Source: Incurvaria masculella
Taxonomy: Eukaryota; Arthropoda; Insecta; Lepidoptera; Incurvariidae
Assembly (NCBI GenBank): GCA_946894095.1
Contig: OX335649.1
Span: 12,914,001 to 12,978,000, forward strand
Length of the DNA: 64,000 nt
Direction: 5' to 3'
Shown: piece by piece, positions 1 to 14,500 of the stretch
How the letters are laid out: the number at the start of each line of letters is the position of its first letter
How positions within the stretch are numbered: position 1 is the stretch's first letter
Position numbers and translations under genes: made by a program
Notes under the pieces: model-generated
The model's database searches: none
What the model was told of the DNA's origin: nothing
Seen by the model: the letters and a program-made list of their open reading frames with translations, nothing else

Positions 1-235
1 AGATTTTTTACTACAGCGGTCGTGGTTTACTTTAAGCTATAAGTCGTTTTGAAATTAAAATTTTCGTAAATCTTGCCAAATCATACACTATGCACATTGT
101 CTTTTTTATGGACATGTTGCATCTTCCTCATCACGGAGCCAGTCTTATTTTTTGAAACAGAGAAGGTCCCAGAGCGCAACAGCACGGTTTTGTACCGCGC
201 CCGCGAATGAGTTAGGCCCGCCGGGTTGGGCCACC
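1..235 (-). mobile_element. TTAA MITE, partial copy cut by window start
   Basis: Matches 36572-36800 in reverse orientation and ends in the GGTGGCCCAACCCGGC inverted repeat next to TTAA at 236-239. Confidence 0.8.
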
Positions 236-540
236 TTAATGTATCTATAAAAACTAGACCGTTATACATGCCTGATTTGTAATCAGCCGTATTGTTCAAT
301 CAGTTAAGATAAACGTTTCAAAATCATCTGATTTGTCACACATGTTATTTTCACCAAGCGTACTATTCAATCCACTAAAATAACTGTTTAAATTAACTGT
401 TTGGGATCATTTACGATACTAAAGGTAATATATTGATATTAAAGAGAAATACTTTACCATAAATGACTGAATTTTAACTGCGCTAAAAGAGAGAACAGTG
501 GGAACATTTTTTTTCAGTATAATACATTTCACAATATTAA

Positions 541-788
541 AAAACCGGTGAAGTGCGAGCCGGACTCGCACACAAAGGGATATCAATACAATACAATCAA
601 TACAAACCAATACAATACAAGATTTGACCCAAAGAAATCACGTTTTTTGTGTATGATGGCCTTTAATTTTTATTTGTGAAAATTTCAGGTTTGCGGTTAC
701 GGTTCAAGAGATACAGCCCTCACGGACGGACGGACAGCCTAGGCTTAGTAATAGGGTTCCGTTTTGCACCCTTTGGGTACGGAATCCT
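541..788 (+). repeat. Dispersed short repeat, GTGCGAG...ACGGAA(C)CC family
   Basis: Starts AAACCGG-AAGTGCGAG and ends CCTTTGGGTACGGAATCC, with GAGATACAGCCCT and ACGGACGGACAG inside. Other copies are at 13330-13623 (minus), 23520-23806 (plus, best preserved) and 51890-51960 (fragment). A very common lepidopteran interspersed repeat of SINE-like size. Confidence 0.75.
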
Positions 789-1534
789 AAAAAAGACGTT
801 TATTATTATATTTATTATTTATCAAAAAGATATATTTACGTTTATGTAAAAACTCCCTCAAAATTTCACATTTCTAAACATCAGCAGTTATAGTAGAGAT
901 GCGCGCTATAAGCGCAAGCACAAACATTTATGTATGAAAAGCAAAAGTATATCATAATATTTTAGTCGTGGCGTATTGTACCTATATACGTATTTAAGGA
1001 AAGAGATTTAAATTATGGTTAAATTCATTTAAACTAATGTAAGTATTTGTGATGAAAAATAAAGACGCTGGACTAGCCTCAGCGGCTTATAACTAGCGGT
1101 ATAGGGCCTACAGTTTTCTAATTTACGTGGAAAGTTAGAGTAGGAATTGCGTACTCAGGGTTCCGTACGTAAAAAAAATATTTTGAAATTAAATGAAATA
1201 TAAGAAACTCTCCTGATTTATCTTATTAACTAATTTCATACAAAAAAAAAATGACGCTTCAGAAATCTAGTTTTTAATCAAAAAGTAATTTGTTTTGAGC
1301 AAAAGTAATTAGTTGGTGTACTACAACTACATAAGTGATATTGGTATTGTTTCAGAAATTAATAGGAAAACGATTCGGGACAAAATAGGTATATATATAT
1401 AGGACACAGAGCCTTTTGGGGCTCTACGGGGTCCTAAAAAAAATTGGTACCTATGCTTTAAGCATTTTGATATCGAAGTAACGGCAGCGTACAGGACTTT
1501 GTATTCAATTCGAGACCACGAAGGGGGCTAGAAT

Positions 1535-1870
1535 GAGCGGCCCGTAGCTCAGGTGCGCGACGATTTGCCTTGCATGCCAGTGGTCATGGGTTATAATCCC
1601 CGCACTGTACATGCACCAGTTTCATTCTCTTTCTGAATTGGATTAGACCATTTCATCACGACTGCGTGCGGCCCAACCCCCTACTGGGTGTTAGCCACGC
1701 CATTGGATTAAACTATGATTAAAGCAGCAATGAAAAATGGTTCGTGTTTTCTATCCAGTTTAATGTTCTGTTAGCGTTCTGGCATGGATATCTAAGGGAA
1801 TCCGGTGTCGGGCTACTATCATGAGAGTGGGTATGGTATTAGCCATTCATGACCAGTTACACAGCATGCT
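1535..1870 (+). repeat. Chimeric SINE-like repeat, tRNA-headed copy
   Basis: The head GGCCCGTAGCTCAGGTGCGC (A-box-like) and GGTTATAATCCCCGC (B-box-like) is followed by the CATGCACCA-TTTC-TTCTCTTTCTGA core and the body with AGCAATGAAAAATGG...CCAGTTTAATG. Other tRNA-headed or body copies: 3660-3830(+), 7310-7510(+), 18190-18290(-), 28795-28890(+), 49025-49110(+), 51475-51690(+), 58470-58590(-), 60270-60430(-). Confidence 0.7.
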
Positions 1871-2099
1871 CTATTGCCTCTCGAGAGATAGGTAGAGGCT
1901 GTGCCAGTTACATAAAACAAATTGGAAAGATAATTCGCCCAAATACGGTAAAACCATTCGATGCATGCGCGCGACGCTGTGGCTACATTATCTCAGAAAT
2001 GATGTATGGAAATAAGGAAGTTTTGCTGATTTATTGTGAATCGATGCCTCAAAAACAACGTAATTTATGATTCGCTGTCCTCGGTAAGCTACGACTCAT

Positions 2100-5000
2100 A
2101 CGCGAACTTGATGTAATGCAGAAACATCCTCACGCTGTGAATGAAGGCTAACAAATTATTAAGCGAGCATGTTCAACAGGACTTGCCGAATTCGAAATTC
2201 GAAATTTCGAAAAGAAATAAATTGCTGATTATATAAATGATTAGTTAACTAAGTTTGCATGGGGAACATACCTAGTTAACGGGCCGTCCTTAATACTGTT
2301 CTATGGGACCATGGCTCGATCCCTATGACAGAAGCAGCAAATGCATGAGTAAGATGCAGCGTGCTCCTTACTCAGGGGTCGATGGAAACGTATTCAAACA
2401 ATTTTCCAAGTTTTTTTTTAAATACGATCTCCGCTGGCTCCAACGCACGATGTATCTAACGCGAATCGCAAGTACCGCAAAATAATTTCAGTTACTTGCG
2501 TGAATTGAGATCATTTGATTTGTATAGAGTTTTTTGTTAGGAGCGAATTGTCGCATGTGAAGCATTTACCTGCCTCCAAGGCAGGAGACTCATCAAATCT
2601 GGCCCTTGAGGGCCCTCTAGGCTCTTGATGGTTCCTAAGAGCTGGGGATATCTGCCGATGCTCAGGAGGGTTTTATGATTTGATAAAGGTCGGAATAACG
2701 TCCCACCAAACTTTCGGCACCAAGTCTAGTAGCCTCATTTAAGTATATGATCAACACACCTCATAAAAACTAGTGGTCATGCCATAACTTATATATTATA
2801 TTAAACGGCTAGATCGCACTGGAAGAAAGACATTTTCATCGCCGCTTCTACCATTTTTCATTCAATGCGATAGTTCCAGTCCGGAGAGCCTTACCTCCTA
2901 GCAAGTAAAGAAAGGAACAGAGCTTTACGTGGAACCCAACCAAAACGGTCGAATAGTCACCTGATGATCGAATTAATCCATGGAGTACCCGTCCAAGTAC
3001 TAGTCCTACAGACAAATATCCAATATCTAAATAATCACAAAATAATCCCAGATAGTTAATAAAACTGCATAATGTGCCCACTGGGGAAGAAAATTGCTTA
3101 TTTATCACGACAGGTGTCGTCTAAGCGAGCTCACCTAAAATATCTGTCAAAGCTGTCAGATACCCATAGAAATAGGATGTAGCATGCGCGCGCAGCTACT
3201 ATGCAGATACCATAAAAACAATAACAGAATAGACTTAACAAAATGTTTACTCAACCTACGTAATTAAAACTAAACTATCTCGTTATTATTCCGAAAATTA
3301 TTTGTTCCAAATTATGTTAATCAAAAAAAGTCGTAGGAAAGAAGATTTACACAATTACATAACCAATAATATTTAATTTCAAACATTGAGCAGGTCTATT
3401 ACGTTAAAATTATTTTAAAGACAAACAATAGATCTTCTTTTCCTACAAACCTTATTCTCAATGTATCATTTAGTACACCTTTTATATAAAAACTCGTAAA
3501 TAAAACTTGACAGGAATGACAGTTTTGACATTTGTAAGGTGAGGTCTCTCATGCGACACCTACAATAAGCTTTGAAGTTTCTTCCCCATTTCTCACGAGT
3601 CATACGATGCGACGAAGACCGTCCTGGCATTGCAGCTAGTTTACATGTGGTGTGATGGGCTCGTGAAAGACAGCTCGTGGTGTAAGGCCTAGAGGACTTG
3701 CCCTTCATGCGAGAAGCTATGGTTTCAAATACTCGCCCCGGTCATGCACCACATTCTTTATCTTTCTGAGTTGGATAAGTGCATTTCCTTTCGAATGTGA
3801 GCTGCGCCATGGTTCGCAGCCCATGTAAAATATTTATTCAACAATACACGAACAACACTATTTTTATTGCTTATGAATTAAATATTTAATAATGTTTCAT
3901 ATGTATCTGCTCCTTACATGACAAGAGGTCATGGAGGTGTAAGACCTCCACGCAAGAGGTCTGTTTAATGAACATGAGTGTTGTCGTTACTGGTGCTACG
4001 TCTTACAACCGTGTTTTGAGCATAGTTGGTTTTCCATTTAGAGATGTGAAATAGGTCTTTATAACGTAAGCTATTCAGTCCGTACGGTTGTTTAAAAATT
4101 TCCATAAAATACTGAGCTGACAACAACGGCTTCGCAATGGGAAGGACCGGTAAACCTATTTTATGCCTGCGTATTAACCCTTAGGTTAGCATGGGTATTT
4201 TTCCCGTAAGGTAGATTTGCGCGTCTTTTGCCCTATGCATTAAGATTATTTTCGCGCCCTGATCTCTGTCAATATCGATAATCCTTCGCCCTTTGGAATA
4301 AGCCAGTTTTGGTCGCCAAAAACTCGATCGATATCGATCGAACGGAAGCCAGAGGAAAATTTGTACATAATTATATGTTTATGTATGAAATTTCTATGTT
4401 CATAATTCTCCTAATCGGCTTGATCGATTTTGATGATTTTTTTGTTCTTATGTTATCACTTACATGGTTTTTAACTATATTTAGACCTATATTGCGGTAG
4501 GCGGCGTCCAGATCCAGATTAATTTTCCAACCAATGTGGAAATTTAAAATTTGCAAATTTTGTAAATTTCTTACAAAAAATATATATTATCCCAATATAT
4601 CAGCTTATTTCGATATTTTTGATTAATTTCTAACTGACTATTCGAATAAAACGCCTGCAAAGGTTTATGTACACGTTTTACTGTAGCCCAGTCAGGTGAA
4701 TATCCAAAACGCAATTGACACGAACGGAGCCAGAATCTTAGAATGTTGATTTGTAAAATCTAGACGATACGTGATCACAACGTTCGACCGTGCGCCCGTC
4801 TGCTCGCTCGATGCCGTTACGCTGGATCCCTCGTTCCCGGGCATAGATACCAATCTTCGATTGCAAAGTCTGTCGTCATCAATGACTCTCCACGAAGAGA
4901 CTGTAATCACCGCACATTCCAACTCGACAACCCACCGTTTGCAGGAATTCGCAAGGCACCGAAAATAGGCAGTGAAATAGTCCGAGCAGAAAACTAGTTG

Positions 5001-5340
5001 CGTCAGATTTACCGTGGCACCCGCGAAAAAGTTCAGGAGAGAGCGAACGGTCGTGTAAATATTTAGACATCCACGTCATCACTGGAAGTAAATTAACAGG
5101 CTTCCTATAAACACTTCCCGGTAGCAAGAGGCGTAAATCTAGACCTCCAGCTGGTAAGCCGTAGGTGGCTGATGTGCCGAGAGTGGTTCCAGCGCCGATC
5201 AAACTCAAACAAACGTTTTTTGCAGACCGCGCATCCATGTACAGCTTTCAAACATCGATGGACGGCGCGCTTGATTGATGAGGGCAATGATTTTTTTTGC
5301 ATTTCCTCCTTTTCTTTCGCAGCGAGCACAACTTTATACA
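2100..5340. other. Repeat-mosaic interval without a supportable host gene
   Basis: Holds SINE-body pieces (2800-2950 minus, 3660-3830 plus). Between 4690 and 5390 there are overlapping frames up to 119 codons on the minus strand and 73 on the plus strand. They show no recognisable domain or splice context, so none is called. Confidence 0.45.
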
Positions 5341-5344
5341 TACA

Positions 5345-5470
5345 ACTAGCCGAGGTACCCGGCTTCGCTCGAGTCAATCTCGTTTTGAAGTAATGTCGTG
5401 CTGAATTATTTCATGCATAAAAAGTAGCCCAAAGGGCTAGCTAGTCGGTATGTACCGAATTTCAGTTAAA
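5345..5470 (-). mobile_element. Helitron-like 3' terminus
   Basis: The minus strand ends with an ACTCG...CGGGT stem then CTCGGCTAG/T. The internal AAGTAGCCCAAAGGGCTAGC region matches the 57.2-kb copy. Confidence 0.55.
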
Positions 5471-5639
5471 TCAGTTAAGCTGATATAAAAACCTGATTAA
5501 ATAAGAAACATCCAAATATTCCCATTTATAATATCAGTATGAACATAAATATTTGAAAATGTCCATCGTAAAAATTTGTAATGGTTTTTTTCCAATATTT
5601 TTAAAAGGGTATGTGGCGGCAACCCTACTGCAACCTTCC

Positions 5640-6240
5640 TGCATTCCTGCATTGATATTGATGGAAGACACGAACCATTTTTATTGCCGCTTCGACCATA
5701 TTTCCTTCAATGCTCTTATTTTATCTTAACCCAGGACGGATTGGCCCTACCCCCTAGTAAGTAAGGAAGGATACCTAAAGTTGTACGTGGAATACGAATC
5801 ACAGTCATCCTAAACATCGAAACATCGGTTAGCCATTCGGAACCCGACCGCGCCTAGAGATGCAATACGTAGATACAATCCACATTTAAATCACGTGAGT
5901 GGTTCTTAAGTTATAAGCATTTAACTCCTCTGATCACCCTTCTGGTAATTAAGCGTGATGCTATGCATCCTATAAGTTATGAGTACAATCAGAATAGAAC
6001 ATTAGCAAACAAACCGCATCTTTTTATCCCACTGGTGACCTCTCTGGTAATTAAGCGGGATGATAAGTAGCTCTGAAGTTGCAGGAAAAATCAAGCCATA
6101 CGTCGGTACAGTTATCATCGGGTGTAAGTGGTTCTCTAGTCTTACAAAACTTTTCATATCTCTAACTTCAGGAATTAAGTATGGGTTGCCAATGCAAATT
6201 TGCATCCCCTATCTCACCCCCTTAAGGATTTTTTAAAACA
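5640..6240 (-). repeat. About 600-bp repeat: SINE body joined to a third type of arm, copy 1
   Basis: The shared body (5640-5790) runs into a long arm with TCACGTGAGTGGTTCTTAAG, GTAATTAAGCGTGATG and CAAACCGCATC. The same junction and arm occur at 57745-58320. Confidence 0.65.
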
Positions 6241-6295
6241 CAACGTAGCCTACGCTTCCCCAGGTTATAAGCCAAATTTATTTAAGATCCGTTAA

Positions 6296-6824
6296 GGTGG
6301 GCCTTCTCGCTCAACTCCCCATGCAAACGTGGAACGAAGATCATGCCCATATTTCTTGTCAGATATCGAAAATTGCTCAAAATAGATTTATTTAATCGAA
6401 CTAGATGTCTGATGACCGTTGGAATTGTAAATGTATGTGTGGTTTCTAAGTTATAAGGTCGAAAGTTCGAATTTTTCGCGCGTTTTATGCAATAACTTTG
6501 GAGGTGGCTTACTCAACAATAAAATAAAAACATCTGAAAAAGATTAGTCATGAGACATAGCTTGTTTCATGAAGATGTATAATAAATTTTGTTTTTGGTA
6601 GATTTTTTACCATAGCGGTCGTGGTTTACTTTTAGCTATGAGTCGTTTTGTAATTAAAATTTTCGTAAATCTTACCAAATCAAACATTATGCGCATTTTT
6701 CTGCTTTGCGGACATATTGCATCTTCCTCAACACGGTTCTGTTCTGTTTCAAAGAAAAAGTTCTTTGAAACAGAGAAGGTCCCAGAGCGCAATGGCACCG
6801 TTTTGTAGCGTGCCCGCGAATGAG
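6296..6824 (-). mobile_element. TTAA MITE, copy lacking one terminus
   Basis: Reverse-orientation homologue of 36572-37113. TTAA and GGTGGGCC remain on the left (6292-6303). The right inverted repeat is lost after the CCCGCGAATGAG motif. Confidence 0.75.
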
Positions 6825-8119
6825 TAACAAACAAAACTCACTTTCGCATTTATAATATTAGTTAGGATAATATTCCGGTGCGCGCGTGTTCGAAATTCTC
6901 CTCCAATTAAACGACTTGATCGATTTTGATGAAGATGTTTTTGCCCTTCTGCGGTCTTCTGGATGGTTCCGAGCTAAAGTTGGCCCCGATAGGTGGAGCT
7001 GTTGTCGAGATCCATTTTTTTCCTGTCCCCATTTGAATAACACGCCCGCGGTGGTTTCTGATCATATATTAACGGGCTCAACTCGGGTGGATATCTACAG
7101 CGAAATTGTCCAGAAAGGAAGCCGGGAAGCTCGGCTAGTAGAGCTGTATTTATATGGGAAACGAGGAACAGTTTCAGTTCGTTTAGGGAATCTAAATGTG
7201 CACAGGTAAACAATTTCACCCGCAAAACTGTAAAACAAAAATATTATTTGAATCAGCTAAAATAGTAAAAATAAATATTTGAATTGTTCCGATAGCTACC
7301 TCTGGCTATAAGTTATATGACACGGGGACTGATTTACAAAAGAGGTCACGGGTTAGATCCCCACCTGGTTTTGCACCACTTTCGTTCTCTTTCTAAGTTA
7401 TATTTTAGTTATGAATGAGAGCGGAACCCATGCAAAACTATAGGTCCCCTTCCCCTACGAGGTGGTAGGGTTGGTAGCCTGATCAGGTTTATACCATCGC
7501 ATGGGCTGGATGGATTTTAGATCTTATAGAGTTTTCTTTGTTTCAATACCCAAAACTCTAAAATAAAAATGTTAGACTATATTTTTTTATATTTAATTAA
7601 TAAGAAATGGTCAGACTTCTAATCAATACTTTTCTTGAATGTCGTTTTCAATAAATAATTAAGTACTAATTACTACCATTCGAAAGAGACGCAAATGTTT
7701 TAAAGAAAAAACTAAACGGAGCTCCAAATTAAGTGAAGTACGGCACAGCCCGGCATGTCTGTTTCTAAATTAAAATGGTCAAAACATGAATAGAGGACTT
7801 TTTCTAAACTATTAGAACAGCACTTATGTACGTCTAGGCCTTACGAACCCTTTTTTGAACTGTTGGTCCTGTTAAAACATATTTTCTCACTGGGTTGTCG
7901 TCACAATAATATAAGTTAAGGTCAATACGTAAATTTCACTTGTACGCAACAATAATAAGTACAAATAATACATACATGCAGGTACTTTTTCCTGAAATAG
8001 TACCTTTTGCAAGTCAGGTGCAATATTGTAGCTGTGGTGACTTTACTTAAATTAACAAATGGAAAAACCTCTGAAGGCTAAACTTTCTCTACCTATAATA
8101 AACAAATATAATCATCTTA

Positions 8120-8344
8120 GGGCTGATTTTTCAATAGTCAGCTAAACAGCCAGATAACTATTCGACGGATTAATTTATGCTTCTTCTTATCCATCAGATA
8201 AAGTAAGTCCATATGTTTATCAGTAAAAGTCAGAGAATTGTGATAGAAGATATAATTCTCCGGCAATGACAATACGACTTTTCACAAACGTGAATTTCTA
8301 CCAGCAGTCCGATAAGTACTATCTGAGGATTGAAAAATCGGCCC
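8120..8344. mobile_element. Harbinger-like MITE (225 bp, TTA duplication)
   Basis: TTA at 8117-8119 and 8345-8347. Inverted ends GGGC(T/C)GATTTTTCAAT. It lies 160 bp past the AFG1L stop codon. Confidence 0.75.
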
Positions 8345-8503
8345 TTAATAACATAATTAAATTAATATAAGTTATTAAAAAAATATATGCAGATATGTTT
8401 CTGCTTCTACTATCCTGTAAAATTAATCTAAGAATTTAGGGATGGTAAAAATCTTGGCTTATCACTCGGCATTACAAAGCAGCTATGAGATATAAGATCT
8501 GTA

Positions 8504-11500
8504 CTAACTGATATGACTCCCCCATTTCTCCCAGTAGCTAGACGTTTGCATCTCCGTTATCCTAGAGAGGCAACGATCACACGCAAACATTTCTTCTTCG
8601 CCTGTAAATATAGCGGCTCCTGCGTTCTCCTGAAAATAAGAAAAGGATTATTTGTGCTTGTAAAGACATGCATGTAAAATATGGAAGAACAGGGTTGTTA
8701 AGTATGAACTTCAAAAGCGAGTTTATATTAAAAAAATCTTACCGATCCTTTAGAAATCTTTAGGTCATCCATTAAGGTCCGACTAGCGTCGTCGAGTTCA
8801 TGGCTTTGTTCAACTTTGAACAGGTCCTTTGGTAATGCATCTGCTGCTATAACCACCTGTTGGTAGGTAATTATTAATCAATCTAATCAAGCAACACAAA
8901 TTTCGCTAGACTGTAATGTGATATGATACATACATTGATGATACAATATGAATATTCCATTAAGGGCGTGATGACACCTGAATGTATTCAATTCCATAAG
9001 GGCGTAAGTGAAACAATATTTTATTATTTAAAAAAAATATTACTTCATATTTTGGAATTTCAAAATGACGAAAGATGTATTGATGGTTAATCTATATTTG
9101 AAACCTATAAAGGTAAATATCGGACGCTCATATTCAGTGTTAAAACTATTTTTATGGAAATTTATGTTTAAAAACTTTGAATTTTCATAAGGCAAAAATT
9201 AAAACACGACCGTGCGGCGGATGGAACAAATAATGTGGGGCAGGACGGTAAAACAGATGTTTTGCTAATCATTTTAAATCAGGCAGTGAAAATATATAAT
9301 ATCATTAGTAATAACTTTATTTCAAATGTATTCAAGCCTACTCTTAAAACCAATCATATTTTAGGTAATTATACACTTTCATACTAAGCAAGAACGTAGC
9401 TTTATTCAACGAATGTGATATGGATGTAAAGGTGTCTCTCACTCAGTAAGAATTAGAGTTTTAAAAACTTAAAAATTAATATTAATTAATTTTTTTTTAA
9501 GTTTTTTTACATATATATAAGTATATGTAGTGATGATATTTACACATGGAATAAAATATCGGTTAAATTGCCACCATTGCTCCGTTGGCAGGTATGCATT
9601 ATTTTGACAACATTTTGCTAAGCTTATATCAAAATAAGTTCCGTTATGTGTGTTTCTTTCTTCTCCTCAACGGCTAGACCGATTTTGAAAATTGTTTTTA
9701 GTTATGGGGATACCTGGACGTTTCTTAGGTATAGTTGGACCCGGTAGGTGGCGGTGTTGTCGAGGTCTGTGACAGGACATCATCTGCCTACCGGGCCGTT
9801 GGACCTGGTGGGTCGCGGACATCGAATCATCTGCCTACTGGGTCCGCAGTGGGCTAGCATAAATATAAATGATCAAAAACACCAACCCTCACTCGGTTGT
9901 CATAGAGTGTATCTATGAGCGTTATGAACCGACGCAGCTGAGAGCGATGTCTCACGATGCTCAGCTGGGGAACCTCCCGGATGATCACGGTGTGGAAGGT
10001 CTTGGAGATGACGAGGTAGTCGCTGGAACCGAGCGGCTGCAACATTACGTTAAGGTGAGTCGAAACGCTCGCGAGTTCTTGGACTAGGATGCGCCATTTT
10101 ATAAAAAGTTAAACGAAAATTGTAGCTCAACGCATCAACCTAATTTTCTAAACTAATATCTCTAATATGTAACCTTCCATGATTAATTCATTAAATATTA
10201 TATTATTGACAAGAAACTGCCTTTTTACCATATTATAACCAATAAAGAAAGTAAAAAGAGTTTGGTTTTGATGAAATTATTCTTTGAAAATATTTTGTCC
10301 GAGCGCTTAGGCTGAGATAGATAGTCGTAACAGAAACTAAGACTAACGAAAAGTAGTACTTTCTGATGTCAATTTGCATTACTTTGAGATTTCGTCCATA
10401 CAAAATGTGTCAAAGTGACGTCACAAAGTACTACTTTTCGTTAGTCTTAGTTTCTGTTGCGACTATTTATCTCAGCCTTAGTGTTTAGATGTGTTAAGGC
10501 AAAAATTTAGATCTAAAGATTTCAGGTATGTTAATTTAGTAAAATTAAGTTGACGCATAAAAAAAAAAACTTTTTACATTTGAAATGATGCGCCATCATG
10601 ACTCAGCTAAGGAAGCGTTTCGATTCATCTTAAATCACATTTTAGGCTAATTGGCACTGATACATTGAAATTAAATACTTAATCGCGAAATGGATTTAGT
10701 GCTAAACGCATCACATATTCTTTATAAGGATGGAAAATATGGACAAATTCTTCATTGTCGCTTCGCTTCTTCGGTTGGCTCAACCGTAAAAGCTAGTAGG
10801 GGAAGGGAACTTACAGTTTTGGTTGGGTTGATGGATTCCGAACCATGGAATAGCTCGAATGATGAAATGCACTTATCAAACTCATAAAGAGAAAGAAAGT
10901 GGTTCATGAACGGGGCGGGAATCAAATCCCTGATCTCCGGCATGGAAAGCAAGCCATCGAGCTACGAGCCGCTCAAAATATAAATAAAATCTTATAATCC
11001 CATCTCTTAGAGAGCTTCTACAAGCGCAAATATATAGAATTTGTGTAAAAAATTAGCTACCCGATCACATAGTTCATCGAATGTAGTGTCCAGCACTTGA
11101 CCGCAAGCTCTGGCGAATTTGACGTTCCTTCCGAAAATATTGATTATCCGCGGCCTGACTGTGTCGTTTTCCTTGGATATTAGAAATTTGAATAGATTAT
11201 CCACTCCGTTGTTTTGAGGCGTCAAATTACTATTTCTGAAACAATAAAATAAATAGAGGCAATTTAAGTTTGCTGAAGTAAAATTAATTTATCATAACTC
11301 CCAAAAGTAAAGTATAATGTTATTAAGAGAGTCATTACCTTATCAATTCCTCATACTACGGGTGATTAACTGTTTACATGCTCTCAATGTTTTACTAAGT
11401 TTTTAATATTTTGAATTCAAAAATTTTTCAAGGAATTTTTCAAGGTTTTTTTTTAACCTTCATTTTGGAATATTTTTTACTGAAAATACAAAAATTTAGA

Positions 11501-14500
11501 AAAAAATTAAAACAAAAGGACATAGAATGAAGCTTTTTGATTGAAATCTGACAACTTTGAGGGTAAGGAAACGTTAGGGCCTGGAAGACGATTTTGCTAG
11601 TTTAATGGCAGTCGTGCAAAATTGTGCCTTGGCAATGGACAAAGAATGCATTTCTTAAAAAAAATAATCTTCGATTTAAGCTGCCGTCACAACGCCAAAA
11701 CGGCTATTACTTGGACGACGCGCCTGAAGATGTCCACAATGTGGTGGATGGAACGTCGTAAAAGAGTAAGCACACTGTGTATACGTAAAGTTTAAATATT
11801 ATGTCGAACAAAAGTGAAAATCTAAATAAACTTCTTAGGCCAATGGTTTAATTGGAAACAAGATTTATTAAGTAACGGGACATGGATAGCTAATACCATG
11901 TCATGATATTAGTCTAATACCCACATGGGAACAAGGTACCATGCTAGGACTTTCTTTATATTGCACGGCTACATTGAAGTGGATAGAACACACAGACAAT
12001 TCTAATTGCCCCTTCGACCCTTGTTCATTCATGCGATGGTACCAACCCGGGCGGGATTAACCCTGCCGCCTAGTAAGTGAGGAAGAGGTTTTATGTGGAA
12101 TCCCAAGTACGGTCAGCCTCAACGGTTGAAAACGGTCACCCACCTAGAAACCAACCAAGCACAGAGTTGCTTCACCAAGCATATCTAACCGCAAGGCGTC
12201 GCGCCACTCGGCTACTGAGGCTGACAAATCATAGCTATTCATTTTAAACATACTTACAGAAAGTATGTACTAAGTCCACCACCATCAGCATTCCTCATTC
12301 TGTAGTCAATACCCGAGTCCAACTGCAACACTGTGCAGTGTTGCTTTAACACGGGTATGAAGGGAAGGAAGTTGGAGCGCTGGAGGCCATTTTTATACAA
12401 GTCGTCAGGTTTCCGGTTGCTCGTTGCAATCACCACGCAACCATTGTCGAAGAGTTGAGTAAACAATCGCTTGAGGACCATGGCATCTCCTATGTCGGTC
12501 ACCTGAAATAACCAAATATTCACTGACATTGTCAGCTTGACTTCCGATAGTTCAAGGAAAACGTTAATGTATAATGTTTATTGTGTATTCATTATTTTTT
12601 TGATGGGGTGACCGTAACATAACTACGAGACTAGTCTTCTTGGCATTCCATGGGTTTGGGAGTAGTATTCTTTTTCAACAGTCAGGAAAAGTATGTTTTA
12701 GGTTTTCTTAGTGTTTTCTCTCTACTAAACATCACTGAATAACCCATACTTCACTGAGGATCTAAACCTAGGACCCTGAGATCTTAATCATACAATTAAT
12801 TTCGAAAATGTAGCCAGTTGTCTTTCAATCATTTTTGAGGTGTTGTGGAGAAAGTCTTCCATACCATCACTGTAGGAAAAAGTGTTATCTGTATGTACGC
12901 AATTATCAACTGCGAAGGAAAAAAAAGGCAATACACACTAGCAGGCAATGAATGAATGTCTCGCAGCCCTATCATTTCAGGGTTAAAACTCATGAACCTG
13001 GTTATTTCACCTCGTGAATTAGATAGAATTCAACAACAGGAAGATATTTTTCTTACCTGGAACTCATCAAAGCAAATGAGCCAAGACTCCTGCGTGATGT
13101 CCTCGGCAACCGGTGGTATGGGGTCAAAGGGCTTCGCCTTCTCGTCGCGAAACAAACTGGCGCCTCGGCCTGACGATATCTTCAGCTCGTGTATTCGTGA
13201 GTGAACATTCAACATGAAAGAGTTGAAATGCACGCGAAGCTTCTCTTTGATCTGCAAGCAATATTACTTTGCAACTAAATAATATGCTAGATGTTAACAC
13301 TATGCATATATATAAATCTACTTCGTTTTTAGGGTTCCGTACCCAAAGGATGTCAACGGAACCCTATTAGCAAGCCTTCACTGTCCATCTGTCCGTCCAT
13401 CTGTCACAGGGCTGTATCCATCCATGAACCATAATAGGTAGGCAGCTGAAATTTTCACAGAGTGTGTATTTATTTAGCCGCTATAACAACACATACATAT
13501 GTGTTGCATATAACATTAAAAAATAATAAATATTAAAAATGTGATTTTTTTTAGTTAAATCTTGTACGATTGATGGTACGGAACCATTCGTGTGCGAGTC
13601 CGACTCACACTTGGCTGGTTTTTCAGATACTTGAGATAACATATGAACATAATGAGAACTATTACTGAGGTTCCTACAATTAGCTCAGAAATAATATAAA
13701 TCTTCACGAAATTTTGGTGTTGGTTACAGAAACAAACCCTGGTATTTATTTTGGCATGCAAATTTCCACCCTAAGTTGCACAGCAGCTAGCAAAAGATAA
13801 TGTAATTTGATTGGCCATGTAATGATAGAATATTAGCATTTTATTGAGCTACACCCAGCGTCCTACCCTACAAGACCAAAACTGGTTTAGGATACTAGTA
13901 TTATATAGGTCCCTACTTGAGAAAGCGAAGACTAAGTGTAAACAAGTTAAAAGTAGGTATGAGCTTACCAAAATCAATACTTTTTGAGAATAGTCAATTT
14001 GAGTGTTATATGATATACTCTTTAGATTTGTTTTAATTACAAAATTTACTTTGGTAGCCACAACTAAAAAAAGTTTGATATCGCATGTTAACAATAATAG
14101 ATCGGGGAAAAAGTCCTTTCGCGCATGGTATGTCTAAACTTTTTTGGCTGTATTTGTATATGAGTAGTTTTGATGACATGAAAAGGGTAACATTTAAAAA
14201 AAAGAAAAAAAATAGTAAAATGTTGTTTCCCGCTATTTTTCACTGGTTTTTCTTTTTGTCAAAATTAGTGAATCTAATGAGGAAATTTGATCCATTTTAA
14301 AATTTTATTACAAAAGAAAAATGTAACGCAAGCTGTGCAAAAAATTTTGATGTTTATGGACCTAATGCAATGTCAATAAGAGTAGCACAACATTAGTTTA
14401 AGCGTTTTCAATCATGGAATTCCGATGTCAAAGATGCACCTCGCTTTGGTCGCCTTGTTACGGATAGAATGGATGCCATTTTTTAAAAGGTGGAATTGAA

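Noticed and set aside
4879..5238. 119-codon open frame on the minus strand, with overlapping plus-strand frames
   Set aside because: No recognisable domain, no splice context, flanked by repeat debris and a Helitron-like end; length is possible by chance in this GC-richer patch.
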